The translations under genes and the position numbers were made by a program. From contig NZ_NSKB01000001.1 in assembly GCF_002286975.1 (NCBI RefSeq), positions 374,733 to 438,732 of the forward strand: a stretch of DNA of 64,000 bases, written 5' to 3'. Shown in pieces: positions 30,038 to 38,665 of the stretch. The stretch's first letter is position 1. Each line of letters starts with the position of its first letter. The notes under the pieces were generated by a model that had not been told where the DNA came from, did not search any database, and saw only the letters and a program-made list of their open reading frames with translations. The stretch comes from Halomonas salipaludis. GTDB taxonomy: Bacteria > Pseudomonadota > Gammaproteobacteria > Pseudomonadales > Halomonadaceae.

Positions 30038-31740
30038 CACGATTCCTCGCTCTGCCGGTTGTGCTCAATGGCCTTGGTGGGGTCGACGGTTCGCCAGTCC
30101 GGCCAGTCGCGCCCCTCGTTCTTGACGAGCTTCGCGCCCAGACCGGCCGCCACCTCTTCGGCGGAGTAGCCGGCACGCCAGGCGCCGTCCAGGGCCAGCG
30201 ACGCGACGTCGATCCACTCCTCGAGGTCGTGCGGGGCGGCCTCGATCTCCTTGAGCTCCTTGCGGATATGGTCGGTTACGCCCTGGCAGCGGCTGCCGGG
30301 GCCGAAGGCGCGGGTCGAGAACGCTATCTGGCGCTTCATGTGGGCCACCAGGTCGTAGCCGGACGTGTCGCCGCCGCTGGTGGCTGCCCACGCCTTGGCG
30401 GCGTCGCTGACCACCGGCTGCACCTTGTAGTTGCACACGTACTCGAAGTCGCCCCAGTGGTAGCCTTCGGGGTCGCAACCGTCTTCATCCAGTTGACTCT
30501 CGTCCGGACGGTCGACGCGATCTACTTGGCTGCTGATCTGGGTCGCGCGGCCGACGAACACCTGGGCGACTTGCTCATCCCAGCCGGTGTCGCCATCCAA
30601 CCAACTGTCGATGAAGTCGGTGGCCTGCTCGACGGCCTCGGCCTCGGTACCGAAGGCCATCAGGCCCTGATCGGGACAGTAGGCGAACCACGGCTTGTCG
30701 TCGGTGACGTACCAGGGCGGTGCCTCACCGGGCTGTCTCGGGGCCGCGCGATCGAGGCTGGTGCGCCCGCCAAGGGCGTGGATCATGGCGGCGAAGTTGA
30801 GCACGTCCACCGGGTCGCCCTTGGCGATGTGGTTGACCAGCATGCTGTTCAGGCGGGGGATGCTGCAGGTCTCCCAGCCGCCCCGGCCTTCGCCTCGCTT
30901 GTCGGCGAGCTTCTTGCGCATGGCCAGCGCCGCGGCTTCCACCATGGCGTCGTCGGGGTGCAGTTCGTGAGGCGTCAGCGCCTCCTGAAGCACGTCGACA
31001 TACCACTCCAGGTACTTGTACTCGTAGACCTCGCCGGCCAGGTCGGTGCGCTCCTCCCACATGTCGGGCGCGCAGGCGAAGTCGATGGCTTCTTCCATGC
31101 GCCGGCTGCGCTCAATAAGGGTGTCCAGCGCTTCCAGGATCTGTTCATCCTTGCCCTGGTGGGGCTCGCCGGCAACGCCCAGCCGCTCCGCCACCATGCC
31201 CAGCATCCGGGCCCGGTCTTCGGCATAGTCGGTAGCAGCTTCCAGCTTCTCCTCGGCCAGCATCAGGTCGCGGGTGTTCAGTACATGGCCGTGGGGCGAC
31301 ACGCCGGCCAGGCGCTCATTCTCCGCCTTCAGGCGCTCGTTCTCCTGCTCGACCGCCTGAAGCCGCTGAGCCACCGGGTTCTTCGGGCACTGGCGGTCGT
31401 GCTCCATCAGCAGCCGGTGGGCGGCCTCCATGTCGTCGACCTTGCGCGTGTCGTAGATGATGGCTTCGCCGCAGTAGATGCACGACGCCGCGTGGTTGCC
31501 CTCGGCATCGCGCAGCCGTCTCAGCAATCCCAGCACCACCTTGGGGTTGGCGGCGGCCACGAAGGTCTCGTTGGCCTCGGCGTTGGGGCGGCTGGTGTGG
31601 TCGGAGTACCGGGCGTGGACGATGCAGGGCCCGCGGGTGTTCTCGTCGTCGGGGTAGATGCCGCCGTAAGTGCCGCGCACCCAAGGGCCTGGCGTGGCCG
31701 CCTTGGCGGCGGCCTCCAGCGCTTCGATATCGATGATCAT
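30037..31740 (-). CDS. Ea22-like/DUF550 multidomain phage protein
   Basis: This 567-residue protein combines three parts. The N-terminus (about 1-110) has the ead/Ea22 signature: AATPGPWVRG and ETFVAAANPKVVLGLLRRLRDAE, then a CxxC. A coiled coil with RLQAVEQENERLKAENERLA follows. The C-terminus (about 470-560) reads MKRQIAFSTRAFGPGSRCQG and HIRKELKEIEAAPHDLEEW, then ALDGAWRAGYSAEEVAAGLG, the DUF550 domain now linked to dATP/dGTP diphosphohydrolases. The middle (WYVTDDKPWFAYCPDQG, DFIDSWLDGD) is unassigned. Start at ATG 31740 has GAGGAC upstream. Confidence 0.75.
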   Translation of the reverse strand: MIIDIEALEAAAKAATPGPWVRGTYGGIYPDDENTRGPCIVHARYSDHTSRPNAEANETFVAAANPKVVLGLLRRLRDAEGNHAASCIYCGEAIIYDTRKVDDMEAAHRLLMEHDRQCPKNPVAQRLQAVEQENERLKAENERLAGVSPHGHVLNTRDLMLAEEKLEAATDYAEDRARMLGMVAERLGVAGEPHQGKDEQILEALDTLIERSRRMEEAIDFACAPDMWEERTDLAGEVYEYKYLEWYVDVLQEALTPHELHPDDAMVEAAALAMRKKLADKRGEGRGGWETCSIPRLNSMLVNHIAKGDPVDVLNFAAMIHALGGRTSLDRAAPRQPGEAPPWYVTDDKPWFAYCPDQGLMAFGTEAEAVEQATDFIDSWLDGDTGWDEQVAQVFVGRATQISSQVDRVDRPDESQLDEDGCDPEGYHWGDFEYVCNYKVQPVVSDAAKAWAATSGGDTSGYDLVAHMKRQIAFSTRAFGPGSRCQGVTDHIRKELKEIEAAPHDLEEWIDVASLALDGAWRAGYSAEEVAAGLGAKLVKNEGRDWPDWRTVDPTKAIEHNRQSEES

Positions 31741-31754
31741 GTCAGTAGTCCTCT

Positions 31755-32063
31755 CTATGGGCAGCACATCGGCGAGCCGCCGCACCAGTGTTCATAGTCC
31801 TCAGCGGGGATCTCGCTGAGGTCGCAGACGATGGGTTGGTACTCGTGACAGCCGCGGCACTCGGCTTCGTACTCGCCCGGTCGCACCTCGACAACACCAT
31901 CCGGGAGCGGTGCGCCTTCAGGCTGCCAGGCAAGGGAGTGAAGGGCAGGGCGCCACTCGACGTGCTCGCCACGGCGGCGCAGCTTGCGGGCGCGCTGAGC
32001 GCCGATCGGACGCCAGCCGGCGCGGATATCTTGGTTGAGCGAGTTCTTGCGTCGGGCTTTCAC
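31755..32063 (-). CDS. Hypothetical Cys-rich phage protein, GTG start
   Basis: The 102-residue protein starts at GTG 32063, which has GGAGGA seven bases upstream and overlaps the stop of a 27-codon ORF. It begins VKARRKNSLNQDIRAGWRPI, with a basic N-terminus, and ends with a Cys cluster (ECRGCHEY, IVCDLSEI, HWCGGSPMCCP) likely to bind zinc. Family unknown. Confidence 0.6.
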   Translation of the reverse strand: MKARRKNSLNQDIRAGWRPIGAQRARKLRRRGEHVEWRPALHSLAWQPEGAPLPDGVVEVRPGEYEAECRGCHEYQPIVCDLSEIPAEDYEHWCGGSPMCCP

Positions 32064-32143
32064 GCTGCATTCCTCCGTTGCTGCCAGTAGCGCAGGGTCA
32101 CGCCCCGGGCCATGGCCATCAGCTGGTTGTCGAGCATCTTCAC
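32060..32143 (-). CDS. Small ORF, 27 codons
   Basis: A short frame from GTG 32143 (or ATG 32137) reads MKMLDNQLMAMARGVTLRYW then QQRRNAA and ends in a GTGA overlap with the next gene. It fills the only gap in this stretch of the operon. There is no good ribosome site, so expression is uncertain. Confidence 0.4.
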   Translation of the reverse strand: MKMLDNQLMAMARGVTLRYWQQRRNAA

Positions 32144-32164
32144 GCGATGTAGGCGGGGCGCTGG

Positions 32165-32656
32165 TCATGTCTCGGTAACCCGGTAGCCATGGGCCTGGTG
32201 GGTGCCGTGACGGTAGGGCACGACCTCCATCAGGCCGGCGAACTCTGGCAGCTCGCCTTCCTTTACGATCCCCGGCGCTGTCACCATCCAGAAATACGAC
32301 GGCGGCACCAGGCCGCAGCAGTTCGACCCAGCCTCGGCCATGCGGGCTGTCTCCAGGGCGTGCGCCTTGGCATCGGCCAGCGTCTCCGCCCTGGCGAACT
32401 TGGCGCAGCGATATCGACCATCGTGGCAGCGGCAGTCTCCGCGGATATGGCGCAGCTCGGCCAGCCAGTCGGCGCGGCTGACCTTGATCTCGAAGGCGTG
32501 GCCGAGCCGGGCCTTGGTCACCGATGCCACGTCGGCCTCCGGGCCCCACACGGCCCCGCAGTTGGGGATCGTGATTTCGTGCTTGGCGCGGGCGCACCAG
32601 GCGTAGACCACATCCTGCACCACAGCTTCAGTGAGTGGCGGAAGCTCAGTCTCCAT
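32165..32656 (-). CDS. MmcB-like PD-(D/E)xK family phage protein
   Basis: The 163-residue protein resembles the MmcB/restriction-endonuclease-like fold: an Asp in WGPEADVASV, then HAFEIKVSRADWLAEL carrying the ExK, and a Cys/His cluster (GDCRCHDGRYRCAKF) that is unusual for that family. MmcB-type proteins are linked to DNA repair. It starts at ATG 32656 and overlaps the upstream coiled-coil gene by 11 bases. Nuclease activity is inferred, not shown. Confidence 0.55.
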   Translation of the reverse strand: METELPPLTEAVVQDVVYAWCARAKHEITIPNCGAVWGPEADVASVTKARLGHAFEIKVSRADWLAELRHIRGDCRCHDGRYRCAKFARAETLADAKAHALETARMAEAGSNCCGLVPPSYFWMVTAPGIVKEGELPEFAGLMEVVPYRHGTHQAHGYRVTET

Positions 32657-33320
32657 CGAGCGTCTCCTTCGTGGCCTGGCTTACCTGGACGACGGTGGCG
32701 ATGTAGTCATCAATCACTTTTCGCAGGTCCTGGTCTTCCCAGCCTTCTCCTTGGGTCAGATGCCGAATGGCTGAAGCGCCTTTGGCGCGCTCACCGGCGT
32801 CGCGGAGCGCTAGGCTGACTTCCGGCGCCTGAGTCAGCACCCTGTGCCAGTCGTCCGGGCTCTCGGCGCCGCCGTAGCAGATGGCGCGATTGCCAGCCTT
32901 GCGAAGATCCTCGGCGTATGCCGCCAAGGCGTCACGCCGCTGCACGATGCTCTCCACTGCATTGAGGGCGGGCGCCGGCCCATTCCATCCGCCGGTGTCC
33001 ATGCCAACGATTTCCTCGAGGCGCTGAAAGGCCTCGCACATTGCCCGGAATCCGGTCGCCTCACGCTCCACCCTCTGCTCTGCCTTAGCCAGCCTGGCTT
33101 TCAGCCTCTCCACCAGCGAAAGCGCCGGCCCTGTCGGTACCTCTTCGCCCTCGTCCACCAGGGCGGCCTTCAGGGCAGCCAGCTCCTCGCAGGCGTTGTG
33201 AAAGCAGCCGCGCAGCTGGTCGCGGTCCTGTTCCATCTCTATCAGCCGGCGGGCCAACTGATAGGCCGACTCGTTGTCGGCCAGCTGCTGGGCTCTCTCG
33301 TGAAGATCGAAGTTGGTCAC
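32646..33320 (-). CDS. Coiled-coil phage protein
   Basis: The 224-residue protein is mostly helical with long heptad-like stretches (ESAYQLARRLIEMEQDRDQL, LVERLKARLAKAEQRVEREA). It starts MTNFDLHERAQQLADNESAY at ATG 33320, an ATGA-type overlap with the preceding gene. The ordered tail (WEDQDLRKVIDDYIATVV) shows no known motif. This type of early phage protein often has no assigned role. Confidence 0.6.
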   Translation of the reverse strand: MTNFDLHERAQQLADNESAYQLARRLIEMEQDRDQLRGCFHNACEELAALKAALVDEGEEVPTGPALSLVERLKARLAKAEQRVEREATGFRAMCEAFQRLEEIVGMDTGGWNGPAPALNAVESIVQRRDALAAYAEDLRKAGNRAICYGGAESPDDWHRVLTQAPEVSLALRDAGERAKGASAIRHLTQGEGWEDQDLRKVIDDYIATVVQVSQATKETLDGD

Positions 33321-34081
33321 CGGCCACCTGCCTTGCGCACGGCGCGCGCGATCTTCTGGATGGTGGCCGGGCCGATACCCTTGATGCCGGCGAGCGCCTT
33401 GCGCTTGGCCTCGGTACCGATCTCGCTCACCAGCTCGTAGCCGGCGTCCTCAAGCTGGGTGACGACGCGCGCCGGCAGGTCCAGGTCTTCGATGCGCTGG
33501 CAGCCGTTCTCCTTGCGCCAGTGGCCGGCCAGGCGGTGGATGGCGCCCTTGATGAAGACGGCGTCGTCGCCGGCCATGATGCCGTCGATCAGCCCGCAGA
33601 AGACCAGGCGGTGCTTCTCCGCCTGGTCGAGCGGCTTGCTGCTGACCATGTACCAGCGGTCGGGCTCGTGGATGTGCACCTGGTTGAAGGCCAGCTGAAC
33701 GACGACGCGACCGTCGTCGCTCTTGATCGTGGCGTGCGGCCCCGGATCCTCGCCGGCCTTCTCGGCGGGCGCCTTCTCCTTGCGGGCCAGCTCGGCTTCC
33801 AGTTGCTGGACGCGCTGTCTCGCCTGGTGGCGAGTCTGGGCCAGCTCCTTCTTGCCGGCCGCCTTTTCGGCGGCCAGGCGGTCGGCGCGTTCGCGCTGCT
33901 GGTCGGCTTCGGCCTTGGCCTTGTCCCGACTGGCGGCCGCGCTCTCGGCGCGGCGCAGGGCGACAGCCAACTCCTCGCGCAAGTCCCTGTTGTCCAGGGC
34001 CAGACGGATAGCCTCGTCGTAGGGGTCGAGCGAGGCGCGCACGGGCGCGCGCCCGCTCTCGTGGGCGTGTGTGTTCATCAT
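33317..34081 (-). CDS. Helix-hairpin-helix phage protein with coiled coil
   Basis: The 254-residue protein has a long N-terminal coiled coil (about 25-105), a central beta domain (DGRVVVQLAFNQVHIHEPDR, WYMVSSKPLDQAEKHRLVFC) and a C-terminal HhH motif (KALAGIKGIGPATIQKIARA) that binds DNA backbone non-specifically. A DNA-associated early function is likely. Two adjacent ATG codons (34081 and 34078) could serve as start. Confidence 0.65.
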   Translation of the reverse strand: MMNTHAHESGRAPVRASLDPYDEAIRLALDNRDLREELAVALRRAESAAASRDKAKAEADQQRERADRLAAEKAAGKKELAQTRHQARQRVQQLEAELARKEKAPAEKAGEDPGPHATIKSDDGRVVVQLAFNQVHIHEPDRWYMVSSKPLDQAEKHRLVFCGLIDGIMAGDDAVFIKGAIHRLAGHWRKENGCQRIEDLDLPARVVTQLEDAGYELVSEIGTEAKRKALAGIKGIGPATIQKIARAVRKAGGR

Positions 34082-34107
34082 GGGCTCCAGCGGTAGTAGG
34101 CGGGCGG

Positions 34108-34389
34108 TCAGGCGCGGTGATTGGCCAGTTGCCGGCGCAGCTCGTGGTTATCTGCGCAGACGGCGACCACGGCTTCCAGGAAGGTGGTCGGCTTCTTGAG
34201 CATGCCGGAGCGGCGGATGACTTCATCCAGGTGCCGGCGCGCCTCCGCCAGGTCCGCGAGCTGGTCGGACAGGTCGAGCTGCTCGGCCAGGCGAGCCTTG
34301 TCGTCTTCCAACTCCTGGTTGCGCTGCATGACCTGCTCGCAGAACGAGCAGGCTGCCGTCTCGGCCGGGGTGTGGGCCAGCGATGTCAT
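34108..34389 (-). CDS. Hypothetical coiled-coil phage protein
   Basis: The 93-residue protein starts at ATG 34389, overlapping the RdgC-fusion stop as ATGA. It has [20 protein letters not shown] near the N-terminus and is helical throughout ([39 protein letters not shown]). No family is recognised. A 12-bp motif GTAGGCGGGCGG overlapping its 3' end/gap recurs at 42779. Confidence 0.55.
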   Translation of the reverse strand: MTSLAHTPAETAACSFCEQVMQRNQELEDDKARLAEQLDLSDQLADLAEARRHLDEVIRRSGMLKKPTTFLEAVVAVCADNHELRRQLANHRA

Positions 34390-35543
34390 GCCACCTCCTT
34401 GAGCACCTTACGGGCGCCGCTGTTGTCCATGGGGGAAACCACGCCCTGACGCTCCAGGTCCTCGATGAGGCGCGCCGCGCGGTTGTAGCCGATCTTGAAT
34501 TTCCGCTGCACGGCGGATATCGACGCTCGCCCGCTCTCGATCACGAAGGCCTTGGCCTCGCTCAGCAGCGGGTCGGGCTCGTCGGCGCCAGGCGAGGCGG
34601 GCGTAGGCGCCGACTCATCCATGCTCTTGAACTCGGGCACGGCCTCGCCGCCCAGTCCGGTCAGCAGCAGCTTGATGACGTCGCGCAGGGCGTTGACCAT
34701 CAGGATGAAGTCGGTCTCGAGCCGCAAGACGGCGTCGCCGTCGTCGTCGGTATCGCCGGCCTCGTCCAGCAAGGCATCGGAGAAGCGCAGGCTCTTGAGC
34801 GTCAGGTCATCGGTCAGCGTCAGCGATACCCGCTCATCGAGGGTGATGCTCAGCTGAGAGGCCTGGCGCCCACACTCCAACAGCTGCTGCATGTCGTCGG
34901 TGTCGAGGTCGACGTTCTTGGCCGTTACCTTGCCGTCGTCGCCTTTCTCACGGAGCTGTACGCTGTCGCCGACTTCGAGCCAGGACGGGCGCAGGCTCGG
35001 GTCTTGCAGCCAATGCGTCATGACGCGCGTCGGCAGCGAGTGGGTGGCAACCGGCAGCACCTTCAGGCTGCCCAGCGTGGCGCGCAGCAGGTCCAGGGCC
35101 TCCTCGGCACGCTTCGCCGACGAGGTGTTGACCGCGATCATGCCGCCGGCCATGTCCCACCAGAGGTCGACCCGATGGCTGCGCACGAAGGCGCGGGGCA
35201 GGAACTCCTCGTAGACCTGCTCCTTGATGCTCATCTTCTCCGCGCGCGGTACCGGGCCGCCGCGAACGGCCTCGATCTCCTCGCAGCGGGCCTCCACCTC
35301 CTCCTTCACCACGGACGAGGGCAGGATTCGCTCCTGACGCTGCATGGTCAGCAGGAACTGGTTTTGGATGGCGTGGACCAGGGTGTCGCTCTTGCGCCCG
35401 GCCGGCGGCACCCAGCCTAGGTGCTTGGCCTCGTGGCCGCCCATGTCGCGGGTGGCGAAGCGGCCCATGGCCTCGGCCAGGGCTTCAACGGCGATGCTGC
35501 CGGCGGCGGGCAGGCGATACAGACGAAGGTTCTTGAACCACAT
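34386..35543 (-). CDS. RdgC recombination-associated protein fused to an FtsK gamma domain
   Basis: The 385-residue protein begins [11 protein letters not shown] and matches RdgC over about residues 1-300 ([77 protein letters not shown]). RdgC is a ring-shaped dsDNA-binding protein that restrains RecA. After an acidic Pro-rich linker (301-322) the last 60 residues are an FtsK/SpoIIIE gamma winged helix: [54 protein letters not shown]. In FtsK this domain reads KOPS and activates XerD. The combination is unusual. Confidence 0.88.
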   Translation of the reverse strand: MWFKNLRLYRLPAAGSIAVEALAEAMGRFATRDMGGHEAKHLGWVPPAGRKSDTLVHAIQNQFLLTMQRQERILPSSVVKEEVEARCEEIEAVRGGPVPRAEKMSIKEQVYEEFLPRAFVRSHRVDLWWDMAGGMIAVNTSSAKRAEEALDLLRATLGSLKVLPVATHSLPTRVMTHWLQDPSLRPSWLEVGDSVQLREKGDDGKVTAKNVDLDTDDMQQLLECGRQASQLSITLDERVSLTLTDDLTLKSLRFSDALLDEAGDTDDDGDAVLRLETDFILMVNALRDVIKLLLTGLGGEAVPEFKSMDESAPTPASPGADEPDPLLSEAKAFVIESGRASISAVQRKFKIGYNRAARLIEDLERQGVVSPMDNSGARKVLKEVA

Positions 35544-35587
35544 GGCGATGTCTCCAGGTTGCGGTACCGCCCGGCGGGCGGCGAAGG

Positions 35588-36439
35588 TTAGGCGGTGGCG
35601 AACATGTCGGCTTGGCGCTGCTGCTGGACAACGCGAGGGGATAACCACAGGCATTCAGTCCGGGTTGCTCCACCACGCTGGCCAGAGGCTTGAACGTCTT
35701 TCTGCACTAGATGCCATCCAGGCAGTGATTCTCGGTACAGATCGCTGTCATAGCCGGATAGCACGACGAACCCTTGCAGCGACTTCAGCCCCGTGAGGAG
35801 CTCTATGTGCTCGGCCTCATCCATTTCATGGCGATAGACGAGCCGGTGGCCTTTCTGGCGAGTTGAGTCCAGGTAGGGTGGGTCTACGTAGTGAAGGGCG
35901 CGCTCTCGGTCATGCTGAAGCATCACGTCGAGGGCAGGACGGTTCTCGACAATTACCCCTTGGAGGCGCTCAACGTAGCTGGCAATGACTCGTGGGTAGT
36001 CCAGCCAGGTGGCGGCGATCTTGCCTCGAGGTCCGTCTTCTCCGGTGTAAGTTCGAAAACCGCTCGTCCCAGCTGTCGCAGATGCGGACCCAAACCCGGC
36101 TGAAGCGCGGAATAGGGTGCGCCGGGCTCGCTCAACGGGATCGGTGGTGGGCTGGTAGGCCAATTCGAACTCACTGCGAGCAAACGGCGTGAGGCGACAG
36201 AGCTTCGCGAGATGCTGGGCTTTCCACGGGTCTCGAAGAACGCGAAAGACATTCACCACGTCCTCGTCCAGATCGTTGTAAACCTCATGCTTTGAGGGAA
36301 TCTTCTGGAGAAGCACCCCAGCAGCTCCGCCGAAAGGCTCAACGTAAACATCGAAGGCTGAATGCGGCGGAAACTGTGACATGATCCACGGTGCAAGCCG
36401 CCACTTGCCGCCGTGGTATCGCATTACAGGGCTGTTCAT
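35588..36439 (-). CDS. Phage DNA adenine methylase (D12 class)
   Basis: The 283-residue enzyme has [14 protein letters not shown] (the YxGGK AdoMet motif), [16 protein letters not shown] (FxG), [12 protein letters not shown] and the catalytic DPPY in [12 protein letters not shown]; this is the Dam-like N6-adenine family. It would mark phage DNA against restriction or tune replication. The ATG at 36439 has GGAG eight bases upstream and lies just beyond a hairpin at the end of the cytosine methylase gene. Base composition looks somewhat lower in GC than its neighbours. Confidence 0.9.
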   Translation of the reverse strand: MNSPVMRYHGGKWRLAPWIMSQFPPHSAFDVYVEPFGGAAGVLLQKIPSKHEVYNDLDEDVVNVFRVLRDPWKAQHLAKLCRLTPFARSEFELAYQPTTDPVERARRTLFRASAGFGSASATAGTSGFRTYTGEDGPRGKIAATWLDYPRVIASYVERLQGVIVENRPALDVMLQHDRERALHYVDPPYLDSTRQKGHRLVYRHEMDEAEHIELLTGLKSLQGFVVLSGYDSDLYRESLPGWHLVQKDVQASGQRGGATRTECLWLSPRVVQQQRQADMFATA

Positions 36440-36450
36440 AGGGTCTCCAG

Positions 36451-36479
36451 AAAGAAGAGGGCCGCCTCAGTGGGCAGCC
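36451..36479 (-). terminator. Intra-operon terminator between dcm-like and dam-like genes
   Basis: On the leftward strand GGCTGCC (36479-36473) can pair with GGCGGCC (36466-36460) with one G-U, followed by CTCTTCTTT. The methylase stop codon lies in the loop. It is one of three terminators inside the leftward operon. Confidence 0.55.
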
Positions 36480-38167
36480 TTGGGGTCGGGTTTCTCGGGT
36501 TGGTGTAGCGATAGGCCGGCAGCGACCTGGCGAACCCATATCGGCGTGCTGCCCAGGGCGAACGTCTCGCCACTCCAAGCCAGCAGCAATGTGGTACCCA
36601 TGACGCCAGCAATGGCCTCGGCGGCCGGCGCGGGTACCGCGTTGCCGATGCGTTCACGCCAGGCGCTGTCGTTCAGCCCTTCCAGCTCCAGGTGCTCACA
36701 GGGGTCGACGAGCCCCTGCAAGGCGGCGAGCTCGAGCGTCGTAAACGGCCGGTGCCAGCAGTCGTCCAGTGACCGGATCACGGCCACCAGCTTGTCGTTG
36801 GGCTCGGGCAGGCGTGGGTCGGCCACCGACCAACTGCCGTTGTCGTGGCCCGCGGATGCCGAGACGGCGCCGCATGGGGCCTGCCAGGGCACGACGCCGT
36901 AGTGTCCGGCGGTAAGGTAGTGGTCGCCCTTGCCGCGGCTCAGGCCTGGCCGTGGGTCGGCGACGGCATAGGCTCCCTGTCCGGTAGTGCTGCCCGATAT
37001 GACGGTTCCGCTGTGCTCGTCCCAGCGGGTGACCATGTACTTGCCGAATGACGGCCCGGTGCGGCGAGGGTCCGCGACGGCGAAAGCACCTTGCCCGGGT
37101 GACTTCTGCCCGGTGATTGCGCCAGTGGGGCCGTCCCAGCGGCGGACGCCGTAGGCCTGGCCGTCCTTCCACTTGGCTGACTGATTGAAGCGAGGGTCTG
37201 CTACGGAGAACTTGCCGTTCCCCGGGCGACTGGCGCCGGCCACAGTGCCGGCCGCTTCTCGCCAGTCGTGCACGCCCAGGTAGCCGTTGTTACGTCCCTC
37301 GGGTACCAGCAGGTAGTCCTTGAGGAAGCCGTCTTCGACTGCCAGCCGGTTCAGCGACCGCCAGTCGCTGCCAGCCTCCACGAAGGCGAGCCTGACCCAC
37401 GTCTTCCATTGCAGGCGCGGGATGCGGTGCATGGCGCCGGCCATCTCGTCGCCGGGCAACGGCATGTCGCCCAGCACGTCGCCTACGGCTCGCAGCGGGC
37501 GGCGAACCGGTTCATAGAGGAAGGGCGGCACCTTCTCGGCGTGCCTGGCCACCAGCAGGAAGCGCTTGCGGGATTGGGCGAGGTGCCCGATCTCGCCGCA
37601 ATCATGCGTGGTCTCCGCGACGTGGTAGCCGTAGTGCTCGAGCATGGTCACGATGCGATCGAGGAGAGGTCGGCCCCGGTTGGCGATGCGAGGGACGTTC
37701 TCGAAGATGATCAGCTCCGGCGGGTCGTCAGCGAATGCCTCCATGGTCAGCCACATGCCGCGAAGCGTCAGGCGGTTGAGCGCCTGGTACCGGGGCGTGG
37801 TGCTGCGCGACTGTGACAGCAGGCCGCTGAAGCCCTTGCAGGGCGCGCTCAGGAAGACGATGTTCGGCGTCTCGCCGCCGGCTGCCGCCTGAATGTCGGC
37901 GGGCGTGGCCTCGCGCCAGTCCGCTGGCGGCTCCTCGCCATGGAAGTCTCGGTACTGGTCACGGTCGAACAGGTCGAGTGCGGTACCGGGCGCGCCGGAC
38001 AGGCGCTGGAAGTCGGCGATGGCGCCAGGGTCGACGTCGATTCCGCCGATGCAGCGGAAGCGCGCCTCCATGTTGCCGACGCGCGCGTTCCCGCGATTGA
38101 AGCCCTTGGCTCCGCCTCCCAGCCCGCAGAACAGGTGGAAGTGCCGAATCTCGCGCTGCTCAATCAT
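36467..38167 (-). CDS. DNA cytosine-5 methyltransferase with VADPR repeats
   Basis: The 566-residue enzyme shows motif I HLFCGLGGGAKGF, motif IV SAPCKGFSGL with the catalytic C110, motif VI FENVPRI, motif VIII-like QSRKRFLLVARH and motif X ERIGNAVP. Between motifs VIII and IX, in the target-recognition region, four repeats of about 42 residues each end in VADPR (322-326, 364-368, 402-406, 448-452) with Y-G-V-x-x-W-x-x-P/H-x-G upstream. Start ATG 38167 follows the short 67-residue gene with overlap. Target sequence is unknown. Confidence 0.9.
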   Translation of the reverse strand: MIEQREIRHFHLFCGLGGGAKGFNRGNARVGNMEARFRCIGGIDVDPGAIADFQRLSGAPGTALDLFDRDQYRDFHGEEPPADWREATPADIQAAAGGETPNIVFLSAPCKGFSGLLSQSRSTTPRYQALNRLTLRGMWLTMEAFADDPPELIIFENVPRIANRGRPLLDRIVTMLEHYGYHVAETTHDCGEIGHLAQSRKRFLLVARHAEKVPPFLYEPVRRPLRAVGDVLGDMPLPGDEMAGAMHRIPRLQWKTWVRLAFVEAGSDWRSLNRLAVEDGFLKDYLLVPEGRNNGYLGVHDWREAAGTVAGASRPGNGKFSVADPRFNQSAKWKDGQAYGVRRWDGPTGAITGQKSPGQGAFAVADPRRTGPSFGKYMVTRWDEHSGTVISGSTTGQGAYAVADPRPGLSRGKGDHYLTAGHYGVVPWQAPCGAVSASAGHDNGSWSVADPRLPEPNDKLVAVIRSLDDCWHRPFTTLELAALQGLVDPCEHLELEGLNDSAWRERIGNAVPAPAAEAIAGVMGTTLLLAWSGETFALGSTPIWVRQVAAGLSLHQPEKPDPKAAH

Positions 38168-38363
38168 GCCTGCCGCCCTCCAGGTTGGCCTTGATCCACT
38201 CCAGTTCGCCGGCATGGCCAGCGTCCTGAAGCACGACGCGCCCCTTGGGGTCGCGGATGATGCGGTGATGGCCGCCGCTCCCGCGACGCGGGATGCGCTC
38301 GACCTGGTAGCCGTGCTTGGCCCACAGCCCATTGGGGCTCTCGGGGTGCGGCTGACCGGTCAT
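38160..38363 (-). CDS. Small hypothetical phage protein
   Basis: The 67-residue protein starts at ATG 38363, sharing ATGA with the 30-codon gene upstream, and ends inside the methylase start. It reads MTGQPHPESPNGLWAKHGYQ and then VERIPRRGSGGHHRIIRDPK, with a beta-hairpin look resembling HicA-like or AP2-like DNA-binding folds, but I cannot assign it. Confidence 0.55.
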   Translation of the reverse strand: MTGQPHPESPNGLWAKHGYQVERIPRRGSGGHHRIIRDPKGRVVLQDAGHAGELEWIKANLEGGRHD

Positions 38364-38452
38364 GACAGCCAGGCCTCGAGCTGCTGGGCGGCGAGGGCGC
38401 TGGCTTGGGCGGCCCGGTGCCAGGCCTCGAAAACGGTGTCGATGTCGTGCAT
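38360..38452 (-). CDS. Small ORF, 30 residues
   Basis: A complete short gene starts at ATG 38452 with GAGGAG eight bases upstream and reads MHDIDTVFEAWHRAAQASAL then AAQQLEAWLS, a likely amphipathic helix. Its TGA overlaps the next ATG. The start lies 20 bases past an intrinsic terminator, so its expression would need read-through. Confidence 0.5.
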   Translation of the reverse strand: MHDIDTVFEAWHRAAQASALAAQQLEAWLS

Positions 38453-38471
38453 GTCGGTCTCCTCGAGCATG

Positions 38472-38497
38472 AAAAAGGCCACCTCGGTGGGGTGGCC
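38472..38497 (-). terminator. Intrinsic terminator inside the leftward operon
   Basis: On the leftward strand GGCCACC (38497-38491) and GGTGGCC (38483-38477) enclose a seven-base loop and are followed by five T residues. Genes continue in the same direction on both sides, so it must be leaky or antiterminated. Confidence 0.8.
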
Positions 38498-38499
38498 TG

Positions 38500-38619
38500 T
38501 CAGAAGTGGTTGAGCCGCCTGGCGCGTCGTCGCGCGCGGCGCTTGGCGGCGTGCCGGCGCTGTCGTCGTACGCTGCCGTGCGGGGCGCCTCGTGGCGAGG
38601 TATCGGGATGCCGGCCCAT
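38500..38619 (-). CDS. Arg-rich small ORF
   Basis: A 39-residue frame from ATG 38619 reads MGRHPDTSPRGAPHGSVRRQ and then RRHAAKRRARRRARRLNHF, ending three bases before the terminator stem. The very basic composition fits a nucleic-acid-binding peptide. Ribosome site is weak (AAGG). Another frame from ATG 38669 overlaps the DUF5131 stop and could be used instead. Confidence 0.4.
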   Translation of the reverse strand: MGRHPDTSPRGAPHGSVRRQRRHAAKRRARRRARRLNHF

Positions 38620-38665
38620 GTCCGGGCCTTGGTGCCGAGCATGGCGGCGATGCTGGTCAGTAGGT

